Counted from the stretch's first letter, positions 35,093 to 44,003 are shown. The stretch: DNA of 64,000 nucleotides from Serratia plymuthica NBRC 102599 (GCF_001590925.1 NZ_BCTU01000012.1:1-64000), one strand, 5' to 3'. Translations and numbers: made by a program. The notes: a model not told the origin generated them from the sequence alone.

Positions 35093-35215
35093 TATGCTGT
35101 TTAAAACCCTCAAAGATAAAAAGGTTATAAATATAGCTTTTTATATTATTTCCTGACCTATGTGGCTCTTGCTAGCTTAGCAGCCAGCAGGACATCAACC
35201 ACTTAGGAGCTTTTC

Positions 35216-36055
35216 ATGAAACACCGCGCTTTGGCCTTAACTCTGTTAGCCAGCCTGACCAGCCTCGCCACCGGCGCCGCACATGCGGATAAACTCGACG
35301 ACATCAAGAAAGCCGGCGTAGTGCGTATCGCGGTGTTCGACAGTAACCCGCCGTTCGGCTATATCGATCCGCAAAGCAAAAAGTTGGTCGGTTATGACGT
35401 TGATGTCGCAGACGCGATCGGCAAGGCGCTGGGCGTAAAAGTTGAGTTGCGCGCCACCAACCCGGCTAACCGCATTCCCTTGCTGGTATCCAAGAAGGTC
35501 GATTTGATCGCCGCCAACTTCACCATTACCGACGAGCGCGCCAAGGAAGTGAATTTCAGCGTGCCGTATTTCGCTACCGGCCAGAAATTTATCGCCCGTA
35601 AAGGCGTGCTGAAAACCCCGGAAGACATTAAAAAGCTGCGCATCGGTGCAGATAAAGGGACAGTGCAGGAAATCACCCTGCGTGAACATTACCCAACGGC
35701 AAAAGTGATCTCTTACGACGATACCCCGCTGGCCTTTGTGGCGCTGCGTAACGGCAACGTACAGGCGATCACTCAGGATGACGCCAAGCTGGTTGGCCTG
35801 CTCGGCAACCTGCCGGCGGCGCAGAAAGCCGATTTTGAGATTTCACCGTTCAGCATCACCAAAGAGTACCAGGGCGTTGGCATTCCAAAAGGGGAAGATC
35901 GCCTGACCGCCAGCATTAACGACACGCTGATCAAGCTGGAAAAAGACGGCGAAGCGGTTAAGATCTACGACCGCTGGTTCGGCCCGGAAACCAAAACCGC
36001 CCAACCGCGCGGCGATTTCAAGATCGCGCCTTTGGATCAACAGCCAAAAGCCTGA
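35216..36055 (+). CDS. Amino-acid-type ABC transporter substrate-binding protein
   Basis: A 279-residue periplasmic solute receptor (SBP_bac_3 family, polar amino acids). Signal peptide residues 1-24 (ends GAAHA before DKLDD). The family features VVRIAVFDSNPPFGYID, LVGYDVDVADAIGKALG and FTITDERAKEVNFSVPY are clear, with a conserved Asp/Arg set for an alpha-amino/carboxylate ligand. The exact substrate cannot be told. It starts an apparent three-gene operon with two permeases and no ATPase. It is absent from the matching place in E. coli, between the pst and yieH genes. Confidence 0.9.
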   Translation: MKHRALALTLLASLTSLATGAAHADKLDDIKKAGVVRIAVFDSNPPFGYIDPQSKKLVGYDVDVADAIGKALGVKVELRATNPANRIPLLVSKKVDLIAANFTITDERAKEVNFSVPYFATGQKFIARKGVLKTPEDIKKLRIGADKGTVQEITLREHYPTAKVISYDDTPLAFVALRNGNVQAITQDDAKLVGLLGNLPAAQKADFEISPFSITKEYQGVGIPKGEDRLTASINDTLIKLEKDGEAVKIYDRWFGPETKTAQPRGDFKIAPLDQQPKA

Positions 36056-36134
36056 CGATCTGGAGTGCCGAGATCTGAACGGAGGGGCGCAGCTTGCTGC
36101 GCCCCTGATGCATTTGGCAAAACAAGGATTGAAC

Positions 36135-36848
36135 ATGAATTTGGACTGGCTGCTGGCGCCTCAGTATCTGGGCTGGTTATGGGATGGCTTCCTGCTGACG
36201 CTGTGGCTTTCCGCTTGCGCGAGCCTGGCGGCCACGCTGTTGGGCTTGATACTGACGGCGATGCGCGACAGTAGCCTGCGTCCGCTGCGCTGGCTGGCGG
36301 TGGGCTACAGTTCGTTGTTTCGCAATACGCCGCTGTTGGTGCAGCTGTTCTTCTGGTATTTCGCTGCCGGGCAGATCCTGCCTTCCTCCGCCATGCAGTG
36401 GCTGAACACTTCGCATCAAATCGGGCCAATCGCCTGGCCGTCGTTCGAGTTTCTCGCCGGCTTCTTTGGCCTGACGTTGTATTCCACTGCTTTTATCGCC
36501 GAAGAGATCCGCTCCGGTATCCGCGGTGTCGCAGGCGGGCAAAAATACGCGGCCAATGCGCTGGGGCTGACCGGCTGGCAGGCCATGCGTTACGTGGTGC
36601 TGCCGCAGGCGCTGAAAATTGCCTTTCCGCCGCTGTTGGGCCAATACATGAACGTGATAAAAAATTCTTCGCTGACCATGGCGATCGGCGTTGCCGAGCT
36701 GTCTTACGCCTCGCGTCAGGTGGAAACCGAAACGCTGCGCACCTTCCAGGCGTTCGGCGTTGCGACGGTGTTGTACATCGCCATCATTGCGTTATTGGAA
36801 GGCTGGGGCATGTGGCGACAGCAACGTAAACCCCTGGGAGGGCACTAA
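36135..36848 (+). CDS. Polar amino acid ABC transporter permease (first)
   Basis: A 237-residue HisM/GltJ-type inner-membrane permease with about five hydrophobic segments. The RNTPLLVQLFFWYF and EEIRSGIRGVAGGQKYAANAL stretches form the typical coupling region, the latter containing the EAA loop. ATG 36135 (MNLDWLLAPQYLG) follows AAGGATTGAAC; an ATG at 36108 is in frame but lacks a ribosome site. The next permease begins one base past its stop. Confidence 0.9.
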   Translation: MNLDWLLAPQYLGWLWDGFLLTLWLSACASLAATLLGLILTAMRDSSLRPLRWLAVGYSSLFRNTPLLVQLFFWYFAAGQILPSSAMQWLNTSHQIGPIAWPSFEFLAGFFGLTLYSTAFIAEEIRSGIRGVAGGQKYAANALGLTGWQAMRYVVLPQALKIAFPPLLGQYMNVIKNSSLTMAIGVAELSYASRQVETETLRTFQAFGVATVLYIAIIALLEGWGMWRQQRKPLGGH

Positions 36849-36849
36849 C

Positions 36850-37590
36850 ATGGATTTCGGCGTTATTTACGACAATCTGGGTTATTTATTGTGGGGCACC
36901 TGGCCGGATGGGCCATTGGGCGGCGCGGCGTTGACGCTGGCGATCAGCCTGATGGCCGGCGTGGCTTCGGCTGTCCTCGGCACGCTGCTGGGCGTGGCGT
37001 TGGCGATGTCGCGCGGCGTAGCCGCCGGGTTATTGGCTGCGGTGCTGGGCTTTTTCCGCGCAATCCCGGTCATCATGCTGATTTTTTGGACCTACTTCCT
37101 GCTGCCGATCCTGTTTGGCGTGGATATCCCGGAGATCACCACCGTGGTCTGCGCATTGGCGCTGATCGCGTCGGCCTATCTGGCCCATGCGGTGAAAGCA
37201 GGCATTGTCGCCATTGGTCCCGGCCAGTGGCAGGCCGGTTTGTCGCTGGGGCTGACCCGTTGGCAAACGCTGCGGATGATCGTGCTGCCGCAGGCGTTGC
37301 GCATGATGGTGCCGTCGTTTATCAACCAGTGGATTTCCCTGATCAAGGACACCTCATTGGCTTATATCGTCGGCGTCAGCGAACTGACCTTTCTGGCGAC
37401 CCAGGTCAATAACCGCAGCATGGTGTACCCGATGGAAGTGTTCCTGTTTGTCGCGCTGGTGTACTTCGTGTTCTGCCTGGCGCTTGATCTGCTGGCCAAT
37501 GCGGTTAACCGCCGCCTCAGCCCGCAGGCCAGGGCATTGAGACGTTCCTGGCGCTGGTGGCGCAACAAACCGCCGCTGCCGGCGAGTTGA
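36850..37590 (+). CDS. Polar amino acid ABC transporter permease (second)
   Basis: A 246-residue permease, GltK/HisQ-type, partner of the preceding one. Motifs include FFRAIPVIMLIFW (the R-x-x-P-x-x-x-x-x-F family start), the EAA-like loop GPGQWQAGLSLGLTRWQTLRMIVLPQALR and INQWISLIKDTSLAYIVGVSEL. ATG 36850 is preceded by GGGAGGGCACTAAC. No ATP-binding gene follows: yieH is on the opposite strand 10 bp downstream. The pair must borrow an ATPase from elsewhere or be part of a broken operon. Confidence 0.9.
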   Translation: MDFGVIYDNLGYLLWGTWPDGPLGGAALTLAISLMAGVASAVLGTLLGVALAMSRGVAAGLLAAVLGFFRAIPVIMLIFWTYFLLPILFGVDIPEITTVVCALALIASAYLAHAVKAGIVAIGPGQWQAGLSLGLTRWQTLRMIVLPQALRMMVPSFINQWISLIKDTSLAYIVGVSELTFLATQVNNRSMVYPMEVFLFVALVYFVFCLALDLLANAVNRRLSPQARALRRSWRWWRNKPPLPAS

Positions 37591-37600
37591 TCGGGGTCGA

Positions 37601-38266
37601 TTAACGGGTCAACTGCCAGCCGCGTTCCCGCCATAACGCCGGAAGTTGGGCCAGATCGTCAAACGGGGTGACCAACGGGTGATCGATAGGCTGGTTGTGC
37701 GGATCGGCACAGAAGTAAAACACCGGAATGTCGGCGGCGATCCCGGCCTGGGCTCCGGCGGCGGAATCATCCACCAGAATACAACGCTCTACCGGCACCT
37801 GCATTTTTTCGGCGGCGTGGAACAGGAGCGCCGGGTCCGGTTTCCAGCGCTGGATGTCATAGCCGCTGAACAACCGGTCATCAAAATAGTTCAGCATGCC
37901 GGTCAGGCCGAGCGAGTGCTGCATTTTGCTGACCGGGCCGTTGGAGACGGTGCACATCGGCACCGCTACTTGTGCCAGCAACTCGCGCGCGCCGGCGATC
38001 TCCTGTAGCTCACTGTCGAACAGACGGGCTACTTCCCGGCGATATAAGGGTTCCAATTCCTCTTTCGGCAGCGTGATGCCGTGCTCCGCATTAACCTGTT
38101 CGATGATCTCGTACAGCTTTATCCCTTTGTATTTCCTGAACATCTCGTCCAACGACAACTGAAGGCCGTAGTGGGCGAACATATGCACATAAGCTTTGCT
38201 GCACAGCACTTCGCTGTCTACCAGCGTGCCGTCGCAATCAAACAAAATGCAGTCGATCTGATTCAT
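37601..38266 (-). CDS. yieH: HAD-family phosphatase YieH (6-phosphogluconate phosphatase)
   Basis: A 221-residue cytosolic HAD hydrolase with the nucleophile motif DCDGTLVDSE (about residues 9-18), a helical cap domain, the motif II threonine/serine in CTVSNGPVSK, and motifs III/IV in KPDPALLFHAAEKM and LVDDSAAGAQAG. E. coli YieH acts on 6-phosphogluconate in vitro. Converges on the ABC permease gene and is divergent from adeP, as expected from the E. coli order yieH-adeP. Confidence 0.9.
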   Translation of the reverse strand: MNQIDCILFDCDGTLVDSEVLCSKAYVHMFAHYGLQLSLDEMFRKYKGIKLYEIIEQVNAEHGITLPKEELEPLYRREVARLFDSELQEIAGARELLAQVAVPMCTVSNGPVSKMQHSLGLTGMLNYFDDRLFSGYDIQRWKPDPALLFHAAEKMQVPVERCILVDDSAAGAQAGIAADIPVFYFCADPHNQPIDHPLVTPFDDLAQLPALWRERGWQLTR

Positions 38267-38488
38267 CAGGGTAAGCGTCCTTCGGTTAAGCGGCGATAAA
38301 CCACTTTAACCGTATCAGGCAAGATTGCGACTCCTTAATCCACTTTGCCAATGAATATCAATAAATACAGTCTGTTGACTACTTTAGCCGTAAAGACGGC
38401 GAAAAAAACCTGTGACCTGCGTCAAAAGCCAGACTTTTTGTTATAGGATAGCCAACGACTGTCCATTCCCCTCTTCGGAATTCTGATA

Positions 38489-39826
38489 ATGAGCAAACCA
38501 GTATCTGGCCTTGACGTTGAGCAAGGCTTGCTTGGGCGCGTGTTTAAACTCAAGCAGCATGGAACCACGGCGCGTACGGAAACGATTGCCGGTATTACTA
38601 CCTTTTTGACCATGGTGTATATCGTGTTCGTTAACCCCCAGATCCTGGGCGCGGCGGGCATGGATACGCAGGCGGTGTTCGTAACAACCTGCCTGATTGC
38701 CGCTTTTGGCAGTATTTTTATGGGCTTGCTGGCTAACCTGCCGGTAGCGTTGGCGCCGGCGATGGGCCTGAATGCGTTCTTCGCCTTTGTGGTGGTTGGC
38801 GCCATGGGCATTTCGTGGCAGATCGGCATGGGCGCTATTTTCTGGGGCGCCGTCGGTTTATTGCTGTTGACCATTTTCCGCATCCGTTACTGGATGATTG
38901 CCAACATTCCGATGAGCCTGAGGGTGGGGATCACCAGCGGTATCGGCTTGTTTATCGGCATGATGGGGCTGAAAAACGCCGGCATCGTGGTGGCCAATCC
39001 GGACACTCTGGTCACCATCGGCAGCCTGACCTCGCACAATGTGCTGTTGGGAGCGTTGGGCTTCTTTATCATTGCCGTGCTGTCCTCACGCAATTTCCAT
39101 GCGGCGGTACTGGTTTCTATCGTGGTGACCACTCTGATCGGCTGGGCGCTGGGCGATGTTAAATACGGCGGCGTGTTCTCCATGCCACCGAACATTACCT
39201 CGGTGGTGGGCCAGGTTGATCTGGCCGGTGCGCTGAATATCGGCCTGGCGGGGGTGATCTTCTCCTTTATGCTGGTTAACCTGTTCGACTCTTCCGGCAC
39301 CCTGATTGGCGTGACCGATAAGGCGGGGCTGACCGACGACAAGGGCAAGTTTCCGCGCATGAAACAGGCGCTGTATGTGGACAGCATCAGTTCGGTCGCC
39401 GGTTCGTTTGTCGGCACATCTTCCGTCACCGCGTACATCGAAAGCTCTGCCGGCGTATCCGTTGGCGGCCGCACCGGCCTGACGGCGGTGGTGACCGGTA
39501 TCCTGTTCCTGCTGGTGATCTTCCTGTCGCCGCTGGCGGGCATGGTGCCGGCTTATGCCGCCGCCGGCGCGTTGATCTACGTTGGCGTGCTGATGACATC
39601 GAGCCTGGCGCGCGTGAAATGGGATGATCTGACCGAGGCCGTGCCGGCGTTTGTCACCGCGGTGATGATGCCGTTCAGTTTCTCGATCACCGAAGGCATC
39701 GCGCTGGGCTTTATTTCTTACTGCGTGATGAAGCTCGGTACCGGCCGCTGGCGTGAAATCAGCCCCTGCGTGGTTGTCGTGGCGCTGCTGTTTATACTGA
39801 AGATTGTCTTTGTAGACGGCCATTAA
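38489..39826 (+). CDS. adeP: High-affinity adenine permease AdeP (YieG)
   Basis: A 445-residue inner-membrane purine/proton symporter of the NCS2 AzgA-like group with about 12-14 hydrophobic segments. Conserved blocks include TRTETIAGITTFLTMVYIVF, FANLPVALAPAMGLNAFF-like sequence (about residues 90-105), NLFDSSGTLIGVTDKAGL and SSVTAYIESSAGVSVGGRTGL. Length equals E. coli YieG. It is divergent from yieH with a 222-bp AT-rich region between them. I did not find a PurR box or a purine riboswitch there. Confidence 0.94.
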   Translation: MSKPVSGLDVEQGLLGRVFKLKQHGTTARTETIAGITTFLTMVYIVFVNPQILGAAGMDTQAVFVTTCLIAAFGSIFMGLLANLPVALAPAMGLNAFFAFVVVGAMGISWQIGMGAIFWGAVGLLLLTIFRIRYWMIANIPMSLRVGITSGIGLFIGMMGLKNAGIVVANPDTLVTIGSLTSHNVLLGALGFFIIAVLSSRNFHAAVLVSIVVTTLIGWALGDVKYGGVFSMPPNITSVVGQVDLAGALNIGLAGVIFSFMLVNLFDSSGTLIGVTDKAGLTDDKGKFPRMKQALYVDSISSVAGSFVGTSSVTAYIESSAGVSVGGRTGLTAVVTGILFLLVIFLSPLAGMVPAYAAAGALIYVGVLMTSSLARVKWDDLTEAVPAFVTAVMMPFSFSITEGIALGFISYCVMKLGTGRWREISPCVVVVALLFILKIVFVDGH

Positions 39827-39832
39827 TACGAC

Positions 39833-39856
39833 CAGGGCCGATATTTGTCGGCCCTG
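39833..39856. terminator. adeP terminator
   Basis: Perfect 9-bp stem CAGGGCCGA / TCGGCCCTG with a 6-nt loop, followed by TTCTCT, 7 bp after the adeP stop and 5 bp before the end of the convergent gene. Confidence 0.75.
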
Positions 39857-39860
39857 TTCT

Positions 39861-40910
39861 CTATACCCCAGGCTTCGCGTCCGGTGCCTGATTCAATACC
39901 CACTGTAATGGCCGTTTGAAACGCGCCTGCCAGCCGCCTTCCGCGTTCTCTCCCTGGGGAAAATGCAACGTCTCTACCTGATTATTTTCGCTGAAAAGAT
40001 TGGCGAAGTGCAGGGCCAGCGCCTGCTCGCTGAAGTTTTGCCGATCGTAGTACGCCACCACCACCTTCTTGTTCGCCGCCAGCGACTGCTGCGCCGGTTT
40101 GATCTCGCCATTGGGCGCAATCAGCATTGCACCGGCATAAAACTGCGGATACTTGCTCAGCAGGTTGGCGGCATGCAACGCCCCCTGTCCGCGGGCCGCG
40201 AGGTAGATCTTTTGCGGGTTGAGCTGTAATTCTTCCTGCGGCCGGAGGGCCTGTTGAATGGCGTTTTGGGTACTTTCCTCGCTGTAATTCGACCAGCGGA
40301 AGCTGTTTTCCGACAGCATCTGGGTGCCGTTGATCTCAATATAGGCGACGCCCATCTCACTGAACAGCAAGCGTTCTTCGGGGCTGATATTGGCGCCTTT
40401 GCCATAGCCGTGCAGGAACACCACGATTGGCCATCCTCCAGCCGGAGGAGTGCCGTCCGGTATGGCATAGCTGGCTTTGCCTTCAAACAACGGGGCGTGC
40501 CGCAGGTAGCGAGCTTTGGTGGCGGCGAGGATCGACTGATAGGTGGCACGGTGCTGGATGCTGTTAAAGGCGTCGTCTTCGAGCAATGCGTAGTAATACC
40601 ACAACCCACGATTGGCGCTCAGTTGCAGATAGCGCTCAGCCAGCTCTGTCTGGCCCTTTTCAGCCGAAGAGGCCGCTAACTGATAGGGTGCCCATACGTT
40701 GCTTCCATCTTCTCGCATCAGCGTCAGATAGAGCGACATGGCTCCTAGTTTCTTGTCTTCCTGGCTTTGGGCGGAGCGCGGCAACTGAGCGTTCAGCAGG
40801 CTATGTGCCGGCAGCTCGATCGGTTCTTCTCCGGCTGGATAGCGCATTTCTGTGGCGAACGAAGGTCTGGTGAACAAGGCCAGTAATAGGGCTAAAATAA
40901 AAAAATACAT
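39861..40910 (-). CDS. Exported alpha/beta-hydrolase-fold protein lacking the nucleophile serine
   Basis: A 349-residue protein with an N-terminal signal sequence (MYFFILALLLALFTRPSFAT). Residues about 55-110 form a helical, Sel1-like stretch (PYQLAASSAEKGQTELAERY). Residues 160-340 look like an alpha/beta hydrolase of the esterase/PHB-depolymerase type, with oxyanion-loop HGYGKG (167-172). At the nucleophile elbow, where such enzymes have G-x-S-x-G, this protein has IYLAARGQGA (235-244): the serine position is Gly241 (codon GGA at 40190-40188). It may be a non-catalytic binding protein. It lies between adeP and chrR, where E. coli has no gene. Function unknown. Confidence 0.75.
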   Translation of the reverse strand: MYFFILALLLALFTRPSFATEMRYPAGEEPIELPAHSLLNAQLPRSAQSQEDKKLGAMSLYLTLMREDGSNVWAPYQLAASSAEKGQTELAERYLQLSANRGLWYYYALLEDDAFNSIQHRATYQSILAATKARYLRHAPLFEGKASYAIPDGTPPAGGWPIVVFLHGYGKGANISPEERLLFSEMGVAYIEINGTQMLSENSFRWSNYSEESTQNAIQQALRPQEELQLNPQKIYLAARGQGALHAANLLSKYPQFYAGAMLIAPNGEIKPAQQSLAANKKVVVAYYDRQNFSEQALALHFANLFSENNQVETLHFPQGENAEGGWQARFKRPLQWVLNQAPDAKPGV

Positions 40911-41006
40911 AATTGCATAACTTTATTTTTTAATGGGTTAGAGAAAATCCTCTCACGGGAGCAGCGCCTTCAGCCGATTGATGGCCGAAGGCCTCAAAAA
41001 CAGGAT

Positions 41007-41573
41007 TTACTTCAGGCGGCGGATATAGTCGCTGAATGCGGACAACTGGCCGGTCAGGAAATCCAGCGTGCCTTGTTCGACCAATTGCCCGGCCTGCGCA
41101 TCCACTTTGTTCTGGATGACACCACCCATAAACTCCGGCTTGTTCATCACCATGGCGTCGAGGAACACCAGAATCTGGCGCAGATGATATTGGCAACGCG
41201 CGCCGCCAATGGGCCCCATCGAGCTGGTCTGAATCGCTACCGGTTTACCGGCCAGCGGCTGGTTCGGTAAGCGGGACAGCCAGTCAATGGCATTTTTCAA
41301 TCCGCCCGGCACCGAGTAGTTATACTCCGGGGTCACAATGATCACGCCGTCAGCCTGACGGATTTGCGCGGCGATAGCCTCAACCGAGGCGGGGAAACCT
41401 TCATCTTGTTGCACATCGGCATCATACAGCGGGATATCACGGATTGAGGGAAGCGCTTCGATGATCACCCCCTGAGGGGCGAGGTCTGGCAGCGCTCGGG
41501 CCACCATGGCGTTGTAAGAACCTTTACGCAGGCTACCGAGCAGGGTGACTATTTTTAAGGCTTGGTCTGACAT
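41007..41573 (-). CDS. chrR: NADPH-dependent FMN reductase ChrR (YieF)
   Basis: A 188-residue soluble flavoprotein of the NADPH-dependent FMN reductase family that reduces quinones and chromate in E. coli and protects against redox stress. The FMN phosphate loop is LLGSLRKGSYNAM (about residues 11-23). The flavin-stacking loop PEYNYSVPGGLKNAIDWLSR is identical to that of E. coli, as are most of the C-terminal tetramer contacts. A hairpin GCCTTC/GAAGGC (40966-40992) lies just past its stop. Confidence 0.95.
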   Translation of the reverse strand: MSDQALKIVTLLGSLRKGSYNAMVARALPDLAPQGVIIEALPSIRDIPLYDADVQQDEGFPASVEAIAAQIRQADGVIIVTPEYNYSVPGGLKNAIDWLSRLPNQPLAGKPVAIQTSSMGPIGGARCQYHLRQILVFLDAMVMNKPEFMGGVIQNKVDAQAGQLVEQGTLDFLTGQLSAFSDYIRRLK

Positions 41574-41748
41574 GGTGATTCTCCCTTTCGAATGAACAGA
41601 TTCAGCTTAGAACACCTGCCGATAGTAGGGCAAACATGGCGGTGAGAATAGCCAATTCCTGCATATTTGCCTGCCTTTACAATTTTATTCAGAAATTAAT
41701 AGGTTAAAGAAAGTTTTATCTTATCTTTTTTGCCATAAGCCGCCGATG

Positions 41749-42474
41749 TCAGCGGTGATGGGCCAGGCTGGTCAGTTTTACAAAGCGGGTGGAGATGGTG
41801 GGGGTGCGTGATGAGATCTCGCCGTACTTCTGCAGGCCTTTGTGCTCTTCGTACTGCCAGCACACCAGCCGATCAAGATTGGGCTCATGCGCACAGGCCC
41901 AGCTAAGATACTCGTCGATATCGCTCATCACCTGAACCTGGGGGGTAGCGCTGGAGCGAAGATGGCCGGAAAAGGGGTGCAGCAGCAGCGTTGATTGCCC
42001 GCTATTCCCCAGACCGGAAAGCTTCAGCACGCTCTGGCGGATACTCCACAACTGGGTTTCCGCTTCCAGCTGATCGTACTGTGCGCTGATCCAGGCGGTC
42101 TCTGTCGGTGTCTGATACTGGTGTTGCAGTTTTTTTTGCTGGCCGCCGCGCGCGCGCATGACCTCTATATCCAACCCTACTTTGCCTTCATTGCTGAGCA
42201 GGACGCCTACGGTATCGCTGGCATAGGCCAGGCTGAAATCAGGCAGGTGGTTGTCGGCAAAACAGGGGCGCCCGGTGGGCGTGGTGGCTATCGGCGGCAG
42301 TGTCGGCAGCCCATAAAGATAAAACATCATTTCGGCGAGCAGGATGCGTCCCTGAAGGAAACGCTGGCGGCGTTTAGCGGAAAAAGCCGCGGTCGCGGTC
42401 AACATCTCGGCAGATAATCTATGGGTATCCAGGGCGGCGCTAGCGGGGATCCATCGGGCAAAATGACACGCCAT
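41749..42474 (-). CDS. yieE: YieE-type 4'-phosphopantetheinyl transferase family protein
   Basis: A 241-residue member of the Sfp/AcpT superfamily, which moves 4'-phosphopantetheine from CoA to a serine of acyl or peptidyl carrier proteins. The metal-binding motif VGLDIE (about residues 98-103) is intact. The second motif, normally W/F-S-x-K-E-A/S-x-x-K, reads WSIRQSVLK (143-151), with Lys to Arg and the usual Glu to Gln. E. coli YieE, as I recall it, is likewise changed (LRRSVLK), so this is a subfamily trait and activity may be weak or different. It lies 96 bp downstream of the iucD-like gene on the same strand. Confidence 0.85.
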   Translation of the reverse strand: MACHFARWIPASAALDTHRLSAEMLTATAAFSAKRRQRFLQGRILLAEMMFYLYGLPTLPPIATTPTGRPCFADNHLPDFSLAYASDTVGVLLSNEGKVGLDIEVMRARGGQQKKLQHQYQTPTETAWISAQYDQLEAETQLWSIRQSVLKLSGLGNSGQSTLLLHPFSGHLRSSATPQVQVMSDIDEYLSWACAHEPNLDRLVCWQYEEHKGLQKYGEISSRTPTISTRFVKLTSLAHHR

Positions 42475-42570
42475 TGTTCACTCCATGACAGAGAGGTCTC
42501 TGATAACGCAGGAGTGTTAGATTAAGCATAAGTCGCGGATTTATCATTAAAAAACAGTATGAGGTTTATC

Positions 42571-43884
42571 CTATTTATCTGTTTCTTGAATGTCATTGTC
42601 TGGCGCCGCATCACTCCACCATTGTATCAGCGAGGCATTTGGCGTCAGATCAAAATGCGGTTTGCCGAGCAAATGATTGAGGATACGGGCAGAGCGCCAG
42701 GCCATCAGGCTCAGGCCGCCTTCAGCGCTGCCGTGGCTGTGGATACCGGCATTCACCGCATAAATCCGGTTCTGCTCCGGCCCTTGCCACTCAAGGTTAA
42801 AATCCGGTAACAGCGGCAGGTGCTGTTGATTGTCGAAGGGGATGCGCGGCAACAGCGGTTTCAGGCAGGAAGGCAGTGAAGGGCGGTAGCCGGTGGCTAG
42901 AATGACCATATCGGCCTTAAATCCTTCCTGACGATTTTCCAGGCCATGCCGGGCACGCAACTGGAAATCCTTTCCCGTTGGCTCTATCGCCAACAGCGTT
43001 CGGTGCGGCAAAAGGCGTACGTTACGTGTCTGGTGCATTACGTCAAAACGCATGTACAGCTCGCGATACAGGGTACGCAGCGTATGGTTGCTGATGCCGT
43101 CGGCGGGTAGCTTCTGCGCCTTGATTTCCCGTTCGCGGATATCTTGCGGCAGCGTATAGAAATAATCGACGTATTCCGGGGTGAAGTACTCATTGGTGAA
43201 GGCGGATTCATCCAGAGGCTGGAAGTTGGGCCGGCGGGAAAGCCAGTCCAGCTGCGCCGGTTTTCCCCAATGCCCGCGCAGCGCATTGAGGAAAATATCG
43301 GCACCGCTTTGGCCGCCGCCCACCACCATAACCCGTTTGCCGGTAAGATCCGGATTGCGGAGGGCGATCTCTGCGGCATGCAGGCAATTTACCCCCAGAG
43401 CCGGGTAGAACTCATCGGGGATCCAGGGATCGTGGCCGGTGCCCAGGCAGATGTTTTTTGCCCACAGGGTTTGGTTGAGAGTACGGACTTCAAACAGCCG
43501 CTGGTCATCGTCAAAATCAATGCTTTCTACCGACTGCGAAAACTGTAGCCCATCTAATCTATCGCAGGCCCAACTTAGGTAGTCCGAAAACTCTTCACGG
43601 CTGATAATTTGCTGCTCGGTGATCAGAAAACGGTAAATTTTTTTCTGCTCGACCAGATAATTGATAAATGAAAACTGGCTGCGCGGCGCAACGGCGGTCA
43701 CTAAGTCCTGCAGCACGTAAGTCTGCATATACGCCGAGGGTAACAACATGCCGGGATGCCAGCGAAAGCTGGCGTTGCGATCGAGAAAGGCGTAGTTCAC
43801 CTCACCGCTTTCGAAGGCCATGGCTGCCAGACTGAGATTGAATGGCCCCAGGCCGACGCCCAGTAAATCCAGTGGTTCGTTCAT
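42571..43884 (-). CDS. IucD-like L-lysine N6-monooxygenase, orphan
   Basis: A 437-residue FAD/NADPH N-hydroxylase of the lysine/ornithine monooxygenase family, used to make hydroxamate siderophores such as aerobactin. The FAD motif is GVGLGPFNLSLAA (about residues 9-21). The sequence FRWHPGMLLPSAYMQT, the NADPH motif VVGGGQSGADIFLNAL and the C-terminal ILATGYRPSLP are conserved, and the alignment with E. coli IucD covers the whole protein. No iucA, iucB, iucC or receptor gene is near, and I see no convincing Fur box upstream. It may be cotranscribed with yieE. An alternative is a related alcaligin/desferrioxamine-type hydroxylase. Confidence 0.88.
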   Translation of the reverse strand: MNEPLDLLGVGLGPFNLSLAAMAFESGEVNYAFLDRNASFRWHPGMLLPSAYMQTYVLQDLVTAVAPRSQFSFINYLVEQKKIYRFLITEQQIISREEFSDYLSWACDRLDGLQFSQSVESIDFDDDQRLFEVRTLNQTLWAKNICLGTGHDPWIPDEFYPALGVNCLHAAEIALRNPDLTGKRVMVVGGGQSGADIFLNALRGHWGKPAQLDWLSRRPNFQPLDESAFTNEYFTPEYVDYFYTLPQDIREREIKAQKLPADGISNHTLRTLYRELYMRFDVMHQTRNVRLLPHRTLLAIEPTGKDFQLRARHGLENRQEGFKADMVILATGYRPSLPSCLKPLLPRIPFDNQQHLPLLPDFNLEWQGPEQNRIYAVNAGIHSHGSAEGGLSLMAWRSARILNHLLGKPHFDLTPNASLIQWWSDAAPDNDIQETDK

Positions 43885-43976
43885 TTATGCTTATGTCTCC
43901 CGGCAAAAATCGCTGAGATAAGCTTAGGCCAGTTTGGGCGGGTAAAGGGGAAATGGCGGGGGGATTGTTGGATGCG

Positions 43977-43998
43977 GGTGCCGTTTCCAGCACCCGTC
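43977..43998 (-). terminator. Possible mnmE terminator hairpin
   Basis: On the minus strand GGGTGC-TGGAAAC-GGCACCC lies a few bases after the mnmE stop at 44004. No T-run follows, so read-through into the iucD-like gene is possible. Confidence 0.4.
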
Positions 43999-44003
43999 GC
44001 CGA

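Noticed and set aside
38267-38488. PurR box or purine riboswitch before adeP
   Set aside because: No ACGCAAACGTTTTCGT-like site or riboswitch core was found by eye.
43885-44003. Fur box upstream of the IucD-like gene
   Set aside because: No stretch resembles the GATAATGATAAT-type consensus well enough to report.
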